DNA of 64,000 nt from Duganella sp. OV510 (GCF_900100205.1 NZ_FNEQ01000006.1:1-64000); one strand, 5' to 3'; shown: positions 16,518-25,727, counted from the first letter of the stretch. Notes: a model not told the origin generated them from the sequence alone. Translations and numbers: made by a program.

Positions 16518-18244
16518 GGGCTGCCCTCCAATGCGATGCTGGCGCTTGCGCGTGCAGCGCCGGCCGGCACGCGCAGGCGCCACGCCGCCAGGGCGGCCAG
16601 CGCGGCGACAAGCATCAGCATCAGATCCATGCCTGCCACCGCCCACAGGCCGGCCACGATGGTCCGCAGCAGGTGATCGCCGGTGGTGATGGCGTTCAAG
16701 GCCACGCAGGCCAGGGCGCCGGCACAGATGATCCAGGCCTGATCCCGCCATGCGGCGCGGCCGCGCATCCAGGCATGTGCCAGGGTGGCCAGCCAGGTCA
16801 GGAAAAATGCCCACATTTCCAATGAGGCGCGGTCGGCGCTGGCTAGGCTGGCGTTTGCCGGCAACAGCCGGTTGGCGGCAAACAGTGCCAGCGTGGCGAT
16901 CAGGATGCCCGTCACACTGCCGACGGCGATGCCTTCGACTACGCGCACGCCGGCCAGGCCGCGTTTGGCGTGCCGCGCGCGCCGCGCTTCCAGCCAGAAC
17001 AGGAAGCCGGTGGCAATCAGCACGCAGCCACTCAGGCCGGCCAGGAAATATAGCCAGCGTAGCGGCCAGTGCTCGAACTGGATGAAGTGCATGCCGGAGA
17101 TGAAACGCTGGACCGACATGACCGGTCCGGCCTCAAAACGGTTCAGGATCGCACCGCTGGCGGCGTCAAAATAGATCTGGTCCAGGTTCATGGTGACGTC
17201 GTGCGCATAGGAGCGCCGCAACTCGACATAGCTGTTGGCGTCACCGGGATGCCAGACGCGCACGAAGTAGGGACGGCCGCCGGCCCATTCCTGTTCGGCC
17301 CGCGCGACCATGGCGTCGATCGAGCCCAGTGTGCCCGGCGCCTTGGCCTTGGGGCGCGAGAATTTGCCGTAGGCCTCGGCGCTGAAGGCGGCCTTGTTGT
17401 CGCCGTAGACGCTGGTATGCGCCTGCGGATAGTAAATCGTGATGAAGATGATCAGCCCTGACAGCGTGATCAGGAAGTGAAACGGCAGACCTAGCACGCC
17501 GGTCAGGTTATGCAGGTCCAGGCTGCTGCGTTGTAGCGATTTGTGCGGGCGGAAGGTGAAGAGCTGCACAAATATCTTCTTGTGGATGATGACGCCGGAC
17601 ACCAGCAACACCAGCATCGCCATGCCGGCCAGGCCGACGATCCATTTGCCCAGGTCTAGCCATTTGAGGTGCAGGCCATAGTGGAAGGGAAAAATGAAAC
17701 CGCTGGCACCCAGGCTGCCCGGCTCTGGCAGTAGCGTCAACAGTGCTGGATCGAGCTGACGCACCGGCGCTTCGTCGGCGCCGGCCTTGTAGGTAAACCG
17801 CAGCACCGGCACGCGATCGGTCGGCAGGTCAACCCGCCATTGCGATGCCTTGGCTGGCACCGCTGGCTTCACAGCGGCAGCGATGCGGTCAAGTGACAAC
17901 TGCGGCGGCGCTGGCTGAAGGCGGGTGGCAGGCATCATCCAGCGGTCGATTTCACGATCGAAGACACTCAAGGTCCCCATCCAGAACACCGCGAACAGCA
18001 CGCCGCCCAGCGCCACGCCGGCCCAGGTGTGCAGCCATCCCAGCGCTGTGCGATAGCCCCACAGCAGCGCCGTCAGGCAGATGACGAAGCCGAGCATCGC
18101 GCCCAGCACCACCGCTTCCGGGCGCGCCAGGCCGGCCCATGCGAGGGCCGCGCCGATGCCACCCACCGCCAGCGCGGACAGCAGATAGGCCCCTGGAACG
18201 GCGGCGAGTAACAGCAACAGGCGTGGCGTCGGCTTGCGTTGCAT
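16514..18244 (-). CDS. PepSY-associated membrane protein with N-terminal DUF3649-like extension
   Basis: 576 residues, several membrane helices. The standard PepSY-TM start (LGWLHTWAGVALGGVLFAVFWMGTLSVFDREIDRW) begins only at about residue 66. Residues 8-60 form two extra helices (PGAYLLSALAVGG and PEAVVLGAMLGFVICLTALLWGY) resembling the separate DUF3649 protein of related operons. A periplasmic PepSY region (about 100-200), the HxxxG-type helix around DLHNLTGVLGLPFHFLITLSG, and four C-terminal helices follow. Such proteins are candidates for periplasmic ferric-siderophore reduction at the inner membrane. It lies 13 bases downstream of the TonB receptor gene and is co-transcribed from the Fur-controlled promoter. 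Confidence 0.85.
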   Translation of the reverse strand: MQRKPTPRLLLLLAAVPGAYLLSALAVGGIGAALAWAGLARPEAVVLGAMLGFVICLTALLWGYRTALGWLHTWAGVALGGVLFAVFWMGTLSVFDREIDRWMMPATRLQPAPPQLSLDRIAAAVKPAVPAKASQWRVDLPTDRVPVLRFTYKAGADEAPVRQLDPALLTLLPEPGSLGASGFIFPFHYGLHLKWLDLGKWIVGLAGMAMLVLLVSGVIIHKKIFVQLFTFRPHKSLQRSSLDLHNLTGVLGLPFHFLITLSGLIIFITIYYPQAHTSVYGDNKAAFSAEAYGKFSRPKAKAPGTLGSIDAMVARAEQEWAGGRPYFVRVWHPGDANSYVELRRSYAHDVTMNLDQIYFDAASGAILNRFEAGPVMSVQRFISGMHFIQFEHWPLRWLYFLAGLSGCVLIATGFLFWLEARRARHAKRGLAGVRVVEGIAVGSVTGILIATLALFAANRLLPANASLASADRASLEMWAFFLTWLATLAHAWMRGRAAWRDQAWIICAGALACVALNAITTGDHLLRTIVAGLWAVAGMDLMLMLVAALAALAAWRLRVPAGAARASASIALEGSP

Positions 18245-18257
18245 GGTGTTTCCCTGA

Positions 18258-20381
18258 TCAGAACTTCAGCGCATAGCCCAGCGTGACGGTGCGGCCACGG
18301 CCGGCAAAGTAGCGGGTCGGCTCGACCAGCGCGCTTTGCGAGTAATACGTGATGTAGTCCTTGTCGAACAGGTTGGAGACGCCCAGCCGCAGCGCGCCCT
18401 GATCGAGCTTGTAGTTGAGCGAGGCGTCGGCCAGCGTGTAGCCGCTGAAGCGTTTGGCCGCATCGTCGAAATTCTGGCTGAACGCATGCTGTACCTGGAT
18501 GAAGGACGATAGTTTGTCGCTCCAGCTGGCGTTCCAGTTGGCGATCACGCGGTTCGGCGCGACGTTCAGGCCATCCAGGCGGGCATCCAGGCTGCCATCG
18601 CTGTTGCTGTCGTAGCGGCCCTTGGTATAGGCATAGGCAAGGCTGGCGCGATGGGCTTTGCTGAAGCGGTAGGTGGCGCTGGCGTCATAGCCTTCCAGCC
18701 GCGTCTTCTCGCGCGCCATCGAGAACAGGCCGTTGACCGATACCACGCGCGTGCCGAAGTCCGAGTCGGAGCGGTAGTAGGACGCGTCCAGCTCCCATTG
18801 ATCGCGGCGCACGCGGGCGCCCAGTTCCGCGCCTTTGGTCAGGATCGGCTCCAGCGCGCGCAGGCTGCTGATGCTCTGGCCCGGCGTGTTGATCGAGCGC
18901 AGCGTGCGGCCGATGTCGGGCAGGCCAAAGCCTTCGGAATAGCTGGTGTACAGCGTGACGCCGCGCACTGGCGTGATCACCAGGCCGATATTATTCAGCG
19001 TCTCATTGAACTTGATCTTGCCGCCCTGGACCAGGGTATTGTTATAAGCGGCCAACGTACGGTAGGTATCCACTTTCAGATCGGCGTTTTCGCGGCGTAC
19101 GCCGGCGTGCAGCATCACCGAGTCCAGCAACTTGTATTCGGCTTGCGTGAACAGCGACAGGTTGCTGTATTTCGACTCGGGCACGAAGGTGCGGCCGGTG
19201 CCATACATATCCTGCTTGCCTTGGTCGAACAGGCTGTCGAAACCGATGGTCAGCTTCAGGCGGCCGTCCAGCAGTCCGGCCTTGCTCAGTCCGAGCTTGC
19301 TGCCGTATTTGGACGCCACAGCGCGCGACTGGTCATACAGCGTGCCACGCGGGGCGATGGTCACGTCCTGGAAGGTGGCTGAATTGTCGGCGCCGAACAG
19401 GCCGACGAACTCCTGGTTGAACACCATCGCCGACAATTCCATGCCGGCCAGGTCGTCGTGCTGGTAGCTGGCGCTGGAGGTCCAGACGTCGTTCCAGGCC
19501 GGCGTGCCGGGTGGCGTACCTTCGCGCGAGGTTGATGGAATGCCCTGCGTGCGGTTGCCGGCCACGCCGACGTAACTGGCCTTGGACTTGATGCGGTAAC
19601 GGTTGACGGAGAATTGCAGGCGCTGGCGGTTGTCCGGCCGGTAGCCCAGCTTGGCCAGCACGTCATAGCTGCGCGAGTCCATCAGGTCGCCCTGGGTGAC
19701 ATCGACGCCGATGGCACGGCCTTTGCCATCCAGGTACAAGCCCTGGTCTTCGTAGCCGACGGCGAACAGATAGTCCAGCTTGTCCAGGCGGCCGTCGAGG
19801 CGATAGTTGGTCTTGTAGTTCAGCGTCTCGCCTTCCACCTGGGTGGTTGGCGCGGTTACCTGAACGTCGATGCGCTGGTTCAGCGTGCCTTTTTCAGGTC
19901 TGCGCGTGATGATGTTGATGGTACCGCCGGTGGCGCCCAGACCGTTGATGGCGTTTGGGCCCTGGATAATTTCGATGCGGTCGACCATGGCGTAGTCGAT
20001 GGTATGCGCCTCGCGGCCGGTAGGACGTACCGGATTCGATTGCGGCACGCCGTCGATCAGGATCAGCGGCGTGCGGCCGCGCAGCGTCTCGCCGGAGCCG
20101 TTCATCTTGCCACGGCTGGGCGTATAGGAGGGCAGGATGTTGCTCAGCACATCAGAGGAATTGCTGGAGATGGTCAGCTGACGTTCGATGTCCTCGCGCT
20201 TGATGACCACTGCTGTTTGTGGCGCCTTGTCCACCTCGATGTTGGAACGCGAGGCTGAAATGACAACAGCGTTGTTAATTGGCGTCTCTTGCTCTTGCGC
20301 CTGCGCGTGTGCGCTCAGGCCGGCCAGCATGGCGGCAAACAGGGGGCGGAATCGTAACATGGTGGACTGGTGCTGAGGCAC
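18258..20381 (-). CDS. TonB-dependent siderophore receptor (FecA-like)
   Basis: 707 residues from a GTG at 20381, chosen because AGGAG lies six bases upstream of it; an internal ATG at 20360 is the alternative. The signal peptide ends near SAHAQA/QE. The plug domain carries TAVVIKREDIERQLT, TLRGRTPLILIDGVP and VDRIEIIQGPNAINGLGATGG. The barrel ends in an aromatic-rich GRGRTVTLGYALKF with terminal Phe. It imports an iron chelate across the outer membrane using TonB energy; the ligand is not identifiable. A 19-bp Fur-box-like site lies just upstream. It heads an operon with the PepSY and DUF3325 genes. Confidence 0.92.
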   Translation of the reverse strand: MPQHQSTMLRFRPLFAAMLAGLSAHAQAQEQETPINNAVVISASRSNIEVDKAPQTAVVIKREDIERQLTISSNSSDVLSNILPSYTPSRGKMNGSGETLRGRTPLILIDGVPQSNPVRPTGREAHTIDYAMVDRIEIIQGPNAINGLGATGGTINIITRRPEKGTLNQRIDVQVTAPTTQVEGETLNYKTNYRLDGRLDKLDYLFAVGYEDQGLYLDGKGRAIGVDVTQGDLMDSRSYDVLAKLGYRPDNRQRLQFSVNRYRIKSKASYVGVAGNRTQGIPSTSREGTPPGTPAWNDVWTSSASYQHDDLAGMELSAMVFNQEFVGLFGADNSATFQDVTIAPRGTLYDQSRAVASKYGSKLGLSKAGLLDGRLKLTIGFDSLFDQGKQDMYGTGRTFVPESKYSNLSLFTQAEYKLLDSVMLHAGVRRENADLKVDTYRTLAAYNNTLVQGGKIKFNETLNNIGLVITPVRGVTLYTSYSEGFGLPDIGRTLRSINTPGQSISSLRALEPILTKGAELGARVRRDQWELDASYYRSDSDFGTRVVSVNGLFSMAREKTRLEGYDASATYRFSKAHRASLAYAYTKGRYDSNSDGSLDARLDGLNVAPNRVIANWNASWSDKLSSFIQVQHAFSQNFDDAAKRFSGYTLADASLNYKLDQGALRLGVSNLFDKDYITYYSQSALVEPTRYFAGRGRTVTLGYALKF

Positions 20382-20401
20382 TGCGGGCTCCTGAATCAAA
20401 T

Positions 20402-20420
20402 GAGAATGTCTATCATTATC
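20402..20420. promoter_or_regulatory. Fur box
   Basis: The 19-mer GAGAATGTCTATCATTATC matches the palindromic Fur consensus GATAATGATAATCATTATC at 15 of 19 positions (16 on the other strand). It lies 20 bases upstream of the GTG of the siderophore receptor gene, where it would block that minus-strand promoter under iron-replete conditions. Confidence 0.8.
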
Positions 20421-20482
20421 ATTTATCGGCTTTGCCGTTGTCAACAACGCAATCGGCTGACTCGCAGTGTGGTAGTCATACC

Positions 20483-20499
20483 TTTTTCGATATCAAAAA
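20483..20499. promoter_or_regulatory. AT-rich GATATC palindrome upstream of the arabinan TonB receptor
   Basis: TTTTTCGATATCAAAAA is a near-perfect palindrome in an otherwise GC-rich region, about 100 bases upstream of the receptor start. The GATATC core recurs before three other transcription units of the arabinose locus (26.8, 40.8 and 46.7 kb), which makes it a candidate site for the LysR regulator encoded at 46713. It is not experimentally supported. Confidence 0.4.
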
Positions 20500-20601
20500 C
20501 CCTAAAAAATTGATTGGTTTGTTTGCGCGCCAGCCCCTACCATTTGGCTCCAGAAGGCTGCTTTGACGCAGCTCTCTAGAAAAACGACACACTGGAGACT
20601 T

Positions 20602-23244
20602 ATGAAACACACCGTATCCGGGGCCACCGAGTCCCAGGCGATGCATCGCCTCGTCCTTAAATCCGGCGTCGCCGTCCTGGCCGCCGCTGGCCTGTTGAGC
20701 GCATTCCCGGTTGTAGCGCAAGAAACCACCCCGGTTACCGAAGAAGCCGCGCCAGTGGCGGCAGAAGCGACGGTGACCGTGACCGGCGTGCGCCGCGCAG
20801 CCCAAAGCGCGCAAAAGATTAAAAAGGATGCCGATAACGTTATCGATTCCATCGTTGCAGATGACATCGGCAAGTTCCCGGATACAAACGTCGGCCAGAC
20901 CATCGCCCGCGTCACCGGCGTGCAGGTGCGTCGCGATGGCGGCGAAGCCAACACGGTGCTGATCCGCGGCTTGCCCGGCATCGCCACCATGCTGAATGGC
21001 CGTGAGCTGTTCACCACCACCGGCCGTTATATTCAGCTGGCCGATATTCCATCGACCATGCTGCAACGCGTGGACGTGTACAAATCGCAGAGCGCGGACC
21101 TGATCGACGGCGGCATCGCCGGTGTGATCGACGTGCGCACCAACCGTCCGTTCGACTTCAAGGGCTTCACTGCCGTGGTCAATGGCGGCGCCACCAATAA
21201 CTCGCTGGCCAGCCGCACCGACCCTAACCTGAGCGGCATGATTTCGAACCGCTGGAAGACCGACATCGGCGAATTCGGCGCATTGTTCGGCGTGTCGTAC
21301 GTGCGTAATCACTATTCGGAAGAGCGCGTCTTCAACACCAAGCCGATCGACAAGAGCTGGTTGCTGCCTAACCTGACCGGCCCGGACTTGCTTGGCCTGC
21401 AGAATATCGAAGGCGACCGTCGCCGCGCCGCCGGCAACTACGCCTTGCAATGGAAGCCGAACAAGGACCTGGAAGTCTATGCCGAAGGCCTGGGTACCCA
21501 TTTCCTGAGTAATTTCGAGACTGACTATCTGGTGGCGCTGCCATGGTGGGGCCCTGGCGACACCATGAGCGGCACCAAGATTCCTGGCTCGAACCAGTTG
21601 CAGACGCTGAATTCGCACAACGTCAACACCATCATGTCGACCCAGGCCAATCGTCAGGACAACGTGACCCAGCAGCACGCTGTTGGCGCCCGCTGGAACG
21701 CCGCGCCGGGCCTGCGCCTGAGCACCGAGATCGCCCGCACACTGTCGCGCTTCGATTGGCAGAATCCTATTCTGGATACGCTGACCACCGTGCCGAATGC
21801 CAGCGTCAACACCAATCTGAATGGCTCGGCCAACGTTGCCTACGGCGGCATTGACCTGAACGATCCGAAGAACTACCAGTTCAATGCACTGTTCGACCGT
21901 TATGGCCACGACACCGGCTCTTCGACCGACTGGCGCGCCGACGGCACCTATGCGCTGGAAAGCGATGGCTTCTTCAAGGACTTCAGCTTCGGCACCCGCG
22001 TTGCCAAGCGTCGCGCCGATTCGATCAAGTCCTTCGAAGGCTCGACCGCCGCGCTGCCTGGCGTGGGCGTCAGCACGCTGCCGGGCCTGAACTGCACCGC
22101 CGATATGTCGAACAACTGGGGCACTACGTCGTGGTACACGCCTTGCGCCAGCTACCTGATTTCCAATACCGCCGATGTACGCAATGCCGTCACCGGTTCG
22201 AGCGCTGCCCGTGCATTGGACCCAGGGTCGTACTTCGCCGACGAAGAGAAGAACTACGCCTTGTACGGCAAAGCCCACGTGGGCTGGGAAGTGGCCGGTA
22301 TTCCGGTAGATGGCGTGATTGGCATGCGTGTCACCAAGACCGACTCCAACCTGCTGGGTAATTCGATGGTGGGCACCAGCTATGTGCTGACCTCGAAGAA
22401 GAGCAGCGACACCACCTATCTGCCGAGCGCCAACTTCAAGCTGCAACTGCGCGATGACCTGATTGGCCGCCTCTCGGTGACCAAGACGCTGACCCGTCCT
22501 GATTTCGCCCAGCTGAATCCTGGCACCGCGTATGTGAAAGCCAGCGCCACTGTCGACCCGACCGCATCGGGCGGCAACCCGGACCTGAAGCCGTTCACCG
22601 CGCGTAACTACGACGGCTCGCTGGAATGGTACTTCTCGTCGACCGGCATGGCCAGCGTTGCGCTGTTCCGTCACGAGTTCAAGGGCTACATCATGAACAC
22701 CCAGACCAAAGAGGTGTTCAATGGCGAGACCTACCTGACCACGCGTCCGTTCAACACCGATGACGGCTACCTGCAAGGCGCCGAGGTATCGTACCGCACC
22801 TTCTTTGACAAGCTGCCTGGCTGGTGGGGTGGATTTGGTGTGGAGGCGAATGCTACCTACACCGAAGGCAAGACTACTTCCTCGTCCGTGGTTGGCAACG
22901 TCGCCAACGGCAAGCCGTTCGCCGGCATGTCGAAATGGTCGTACAACCTGGTGGCGCTGTATGAGAAGAATGGCATTTCGGGCCGCCTGGCTTACAACTG
23001 GCGCTCGAAGTTCACTCAGGTGTACAACGACAGCGATACGGGCCTGGATCTGATCGCGTCGCCGATGTCGTCGCTGGATGGTTCGCTGGGCTACAAGATC
23101 AATGAGAGCACGTCGATCACGCTGACCGGCGCCAACCTGTTGAACTTCAAGTACACCGACTACTGGAGCAATAAATCGCTGTACCCGCGTGACACTCGTC
23201 GTTATGATCGCTCGGTTGGTCTGTTCCTGAACTGGAAGATCTAA
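20602..23244 (+). CDS. TonB-dependent receptor for oligosaccharide (arabinan-type) uptake
   Basis: 880 residues. GGAG lies five bases before the ATG. The N-terminus is an extended signal peptide (VLKSGVAVLAAAGLLSAFPVVAQ/E). The TonB-box/plug start is TVTVTGVRRAAQSAQ, followed by DSIVADDIGKFPDTNVGQTI, the hallmark of the large receptor family in Caulobacter, Xanthomonas and relatives that serves carbohydrates. The barrel ends YDRSVGLFLNWKI with no terminal Phe. It is the first gene of the arabinan locus, so arabino-oligosaccharides are the likely ligand by context. No SusD homolog is present. It is divergent from the siderophore receptor. Confidence 0.88.
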   Translation: MKHTVSGATESQAMHRLVLKSGVAVLAAAGLLSAFPVVAQETTPVTEEAAPVAAEATVTVTGVRRAAQSAQKIKKDADNVIDSIVADDIGKFPDTNVGQTIARVTGVQVRRDGGEANTVLIRGLPGIATMLNGRELFTTTGRYIQLADIPSTMLQRVDVYKSQSADLIDGGIAGVIDVRTNRPFDFKGFTAVVNGGATNNSLASRTDPNLSGMISNRWKTDIGEFGALFGVSYVRNHYSEERVFNTKPIDKSWLLPNLTGPDLLGLQNIEGDRRRAAGNYALQWKPNKDLEVYAEGLGTHFLSNFETDYLVALPWWGPGDTMSGTKIPGSNQLQTLNSHNVNTIMSTQANRQDNVTQQHAVGARWNAAPGLRLSTEIARTLSRFDWQNPILDTLTTVPNASVNTNLNGSANVAYGGIDLNDPKNYQFNALFDRYGHDTGSSTDWRADGTYALESDGFFKDFSFGTRVAKRRADSIKSFEGSTAALPGVGVSTLPGLNCTADMSNNWGTTSWYTPCASYLISNTADVRNAVTGSSAARALDPGSYFADEEKNYALYGKAHVGWEVAGIPVDGVIGMRVTKTDSNLLGNSMVGTSYVLTSKKSSDTTYLPSANFKLQLRDDLIGRLSVTKTLTRPDFAQLNPGTAYVKASATVDPTASGGNPDLKPFTARNYDGSLEWYFSSTGMASVALFRHEFKGYIMNTQTKEVFNGETYLTTRPFNTDDGYLQGAEVSYRTFFDKLPGWWGGFGVEANATYTEGKTTSSSVVGNVANGKPFAGMSKWSYNLVALYEKNGISGRLAYNWRSKFTQVYNDSDTGLDLIASPMSSLDGSLGYKINESTSITLTGANLLNFKYTDYWSNKSLYPRDTRRYDRSVGLFLNWKI

Positions 23245-23263
23245 GTAGTTTGTAGTTTCATAC

Positions 23264-23296
23264 GGCCGCGTCCCCCGCTTGAGCGAGGGCGCGGCC
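23264..23296 (+). other. GC-rich stem-loop between receptor and transporter genes
   Basis: GGCCGCG at the left pairs with CGCGGCC at the right; CCC/GGG and CGCT/AGCG extend the stem around a TG loop with small bulges. No T-tract follows, so it is not a standard terminator. It could lower or stabilise expression of the downstream transporter relative to the very highly expressed receptor, a common arrangement in sugar-uptake operons. Confidence 0.5.
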
Positions 23297-23317
23297 TCGC
23301 ACATTGAGGTAATCAAG

Positions 23318-24670
23318 ATGTCAAATCAAAAAATGCCGGTGCTGGAGAAGATCGGATTCGGTGCAGGAGACATGGCGCTGAACGTGGTGATCTCGTCGAT
23401 GATGTTGATGATCACCTTCTTTTATACAGACGTGTATGGCCTGGCCACCACCGACCTGGCGCTGCTGTTCGTGCTGGTGAAGATCATCGGCGCTGCCAGC
23501 GACCTGGTGATGGGTCAGATCACCGACCGCGTCATGACGCGCTGGGGACGTTACCGCCCGTGGCTGCTGTTCCTCGCCGTACCTTATGGCTTGAGCGTCT
23601 TCCTGGTTTTCTCTACTCCCGACTGGGGCTACAGCGCAAAGCTGATCTGGGCCTACTCGACCTACATCATCATGACACTGATGACCTCCGGCGTCGGCGT
23701 CTCGTATATTTCATTGCCCAGCACCTTGTCGAATGACCCGCAGCAGGTGTTGTCGGCCAACGGCTACCGCCTGTTCCTGGCCAAGGTCGGCGCCTTCATG
23801 GTGACGGTGGTGGTGCCCTTGCTGTCCGAGCGCTGGGGCGGCGGCAATGCTGCCGTCGGCTACCAGGCCGCAATGGGCGTGATGGCCGCGATGGGCGTGG
23901 TGCTGTTCCTGTTCTGCTTTTTCACCACCAGGGAACGCGTGGTGCACAAGGTGCAACGCCAGCCGCTGACCGAACAGATCAAGGTGTTGGCGCAGAATGA
24001 CCAGTGGCTGATCCTGTGCGGGGTCTGCGTGGTCGGCACCATCGGTTACGTGGTGCGCGGTTCGGTGGCCATCTACTACGCCAAGTATTACCTGGGCGCG
24101 AATACCGAAACGGTATCGGCCTTCCTGTCGACCGGCGTGGCGGCTGCCATCTTGTCGATGGTCGCCTCGACCTGGATCACCAAGTTCTATTGCAAGGTCA
24201 AGCTGTTCCGCTGGACGCAGATCGCCGTTGGCGTGATCAGCGTGGCAATGTACTTCCTGGTCAAGCCGGGCGATGTGGCGCTGGCCTTCGCGCTGTACTT
24301 CCTGCTGTCCTTCGTGGTGGACCTGCACGCGCCGGTGTTCTGGTCGGCGATCGCCGAGACCATCGACTATGGCACGCTGAAAACCGGCAAGCGCGTTTCC
24401 GGCTTCGCCTTCGGCGGTATCTCCGTCTGCCAAAAGGCCGGCATGGGTATCGCCGGCGCGCTGGTGGGCCTGCTGCTGACATATTTCGAATACCATCCGA
24501 ATCAGGAGCAGACGGCGTTCGCCATGCACGGTATCGTATTGATGCTGACACTGATACCTGGTTTCTTCCATACCGTGATGGGCCTGCTGATGTTCAAATA
24601 TCGTATCAACGATAAATACTATGGCGAGGTCAAAGAGCAGATGGGAGCCAAGGCTCATGTGGCAGTCTAA
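23318..24670 (+). CDS. GPH-family (MFS) sugar:cation symporter
   Basis: 450 residues, about twelve membrane helices. The family pattern is clear: EKIGFGAGDMALNVV at the start, the loop GQITDRVMTRWGRYRPWLLF (motif D-R-x-x-T-R-x-G-R-x-R-P), and SFVVDLHAPVFWSAIAETIDYGTLKTGKR in the C-terminal half. GPH porters carry pentosides, hexuronides or oligosaccharides such as xylobiose and melibiose across the inner membrane with H+ or Na+. Placement between the TonB receptor and a cytoplasmic GH43 points to arabino-oligosaccharide import. I chose the ATG at 23318 for its GAGGT site and its match to family starts. It ends 16 bases before the GH43 gene. Confidence 0.9.
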   Translation: MSNQKMPVLEKIGFGAGDMALNVVISSMMLMITFFYTDVYGLATTDLALLFVLVKIIGAASDLVMGQITDRVMTRWGRYRPWLLFLAVPYGLSVFLVFSTPDWGYSAKLIWAYSTYIIMTLMTSGVGVSYISLPSTLSNDPQQVLSANGYRLFLAKVGAFMVTVVVPLLSERWGGGNAAVGYQAAMGVMAAMGVVLFLFCFFTTRERVVHKVQRQPLTEQIKVLAQNDQWLILCGVCVVGTIGYVVRGSVAIYYAKYYLGANTETVSAFLSTGVAAAILSMVASTWITKFYCKVKLFRWTQIAVGVISVAMYFLVKPGDVALAFALYFLLSFVVDLHAPVFWSAIAETIDYGTLKTGKRVSGFAFGGISVCQKAGMGIAGALVGLLLTYFEYHPNQEQTAFAMHGIVLMLTLIPGFFHTVMGLLMFKYRINDKYYGEVKEQMGAKAHVAV

Positions 24671-24686
24671 TTTTTTGGAAGATGAA

Positions 24687-25634
24687 ATGGAAAACGTACT
24701 CACTCCGCTGATCGAGCAGCGCGCCGATCCACATATCTATCGTCACACCGACGGCTACTATTACTTTACCGCTTCGGTGCCGCAGTACGACCGCATTGAA
24801 CTGCGCCGCGCGAAAACCATCGCAGGTCTGGTGGATGCCGAGAAGGTCGATGTCTGGCACAAGCCGGACACTGGTGCGTACAGCGAACTGATTTGGGCGC
24901 CGGAGCTGCACTACAACGACGGCGCCTGGTACGTCTACTTCGCCGCCGCACCTAGCCGCGAGATCAAGTACAAGCTGTTCCAGCACCGCATGTACGCGAT
25001 TCGTAACACCAACGCCAATCCGCTGGAAGGCGAGTGGGAGTTCATGGGCCAGATCGATACCGGTATCGACACCTTCTGCCTGGACGCCACCACCTTCACC
25101 CACAAGGGGCAGCTGTTCTACGTGTGGGCGCAAAAGGACAACGCCATCGAAGGCAACTCCAACATCTACATCGCGCCGATGAAAACGCCATGGCAGCTGG
25201 GCGGTGCGCCGGTCATGCTGACCAAGCCGGAATTCGACTGGGAGATTCGCGGTTTCTGGGTCAACGAAGGTCCGTCGATCCTGAAAAAGAACGGCAAGAT
25301 CTTCCTCAGCTATTCGGCCAGCGCCACCGATGAGAACTATGCCATGGGCCTGCTGTGGGCGGACGAAAACGCCGACGTCATGGATCCGAAATCGTGGACC
25401 AAGGGGAAAGAACCCGTGCTGCAAACCTGCTTCGACCACAAAGTCTACGGTCCAGGCCACAATAGCTTCACCGTAGCGGATGATGGCGAAACCGTGATGT
25501 TGGTTTATCATGCTCGCACCTACACCGAAATTATCGGCGACCCGCTGTGGAATCCGGACCGTCACACGTTTGTGAAGCCGCTTAAATGGGATGAGCAGGG
25601 CATGCCGGTGTTCGGCAAGCCATCGATAGCATAA
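24687..25634 (+). CDS. cytoplasmic GH43 exo-alpha-L-arabinofuranosidase-type enzyme
   Basis: 315 residues without a signal peptide, so cytoplasmic. The three GH43 catalytic carboxylates are visible: Asp14 in RADPHIYRH (general base), Asp133 in TFCLDATTF (pKa modulator) and Glu194 in WVNEGPSIL (general acid). The single-domain five-blade propeller length and HKVYGPGHNSF near the end suit exo-acting arabinofuranosidases or exo-arabinanases. Beta-xylosidase activity cannot be excluded. With the GPH transporter just upstream it would degrade imported arabino-oligosaccharides to L-arabinose. The start at 24687 has GGAAG upstream. Confidence 0.85.
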   Translation: MENVLTPLIEQRADPHIYRHTDGYYYFTASVPQYDRIELRRAKTIAGLVDAEKVDVWHKPDTGAYSELIWAPELHYNDGAWYVYFAAAPSREIKYKLFQHRMYAIRNTNANPLEGEWEFMGQIDTGIDTFCLDATTFTHKGQLFYVWAQKDNAIEGNSNIYIAPMKTPWQLGGAPVMLTKPEFDWEIRGFWVNEGPSILKKNGKIFLSYSASATDENYAMGLLWADENADVMDPKSWTKGKEPVLQTCFDHKVYGPGHNSFTVADDGETVMLVYHARTYTEIIGDPLWNPDRHTFVKPLKWDEQGMPVFGKPSIA

Positions 25635-25638
25635 CGTC

Positions 25639-25658
25639 GCTCCGGCGCAAGCCGGAGC
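25639..25658 (+). other. perfect 8-bp stem with GCAA loop
   Basis: GCTCCGGC-GCAA-GCCGGAGC immediately follows the GH43 stop codon. The GNRA-type loop makes a stable RNA hairpin, but no U-tract follows. It is paired with a second, longer hairpin 14 bases downstream, so the region looks like a processing or partial-termination element before the mutarotase gene. Confidence 0.6.
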
Positions 25659-25671
25659 CCATAGAACACCT

Positions 25672-25710
25672 GCGACGGCCGGCGAGGAATCAGATCCCGC
25701 CGGCCGTCGC
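25672..25710 (+). other. perfect 13-bp inverted repeat (stem-loop)
   Basis: GCGACGGCCGGCG at 25672-25684 and CGCCGGCCGTCGC at 25698-25710 are exact reverse complements around a 13-base loop, 17 bases before the mutarotase start. No T-tract follows. It may be an RNA stabiliser or mRNA processing element, or a dispersed extragenic palindrome copied around the genome. Copy number cannot be judged from this window. Confidence 0.65.
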
Positions 25711-25727
25711 GCCATGAGAGAATCGAT

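Noticed and set aside
20476..23316. 946-codon open frame antisense to the arabinan TonB receptor
   Set aside because: Its translation is His/Arg/Val/Gln-rich and low in membrane or domain patterns, typical of the complement of a GC-rich gene. The sense frame has a signal peptide, plug and barrel motifs.
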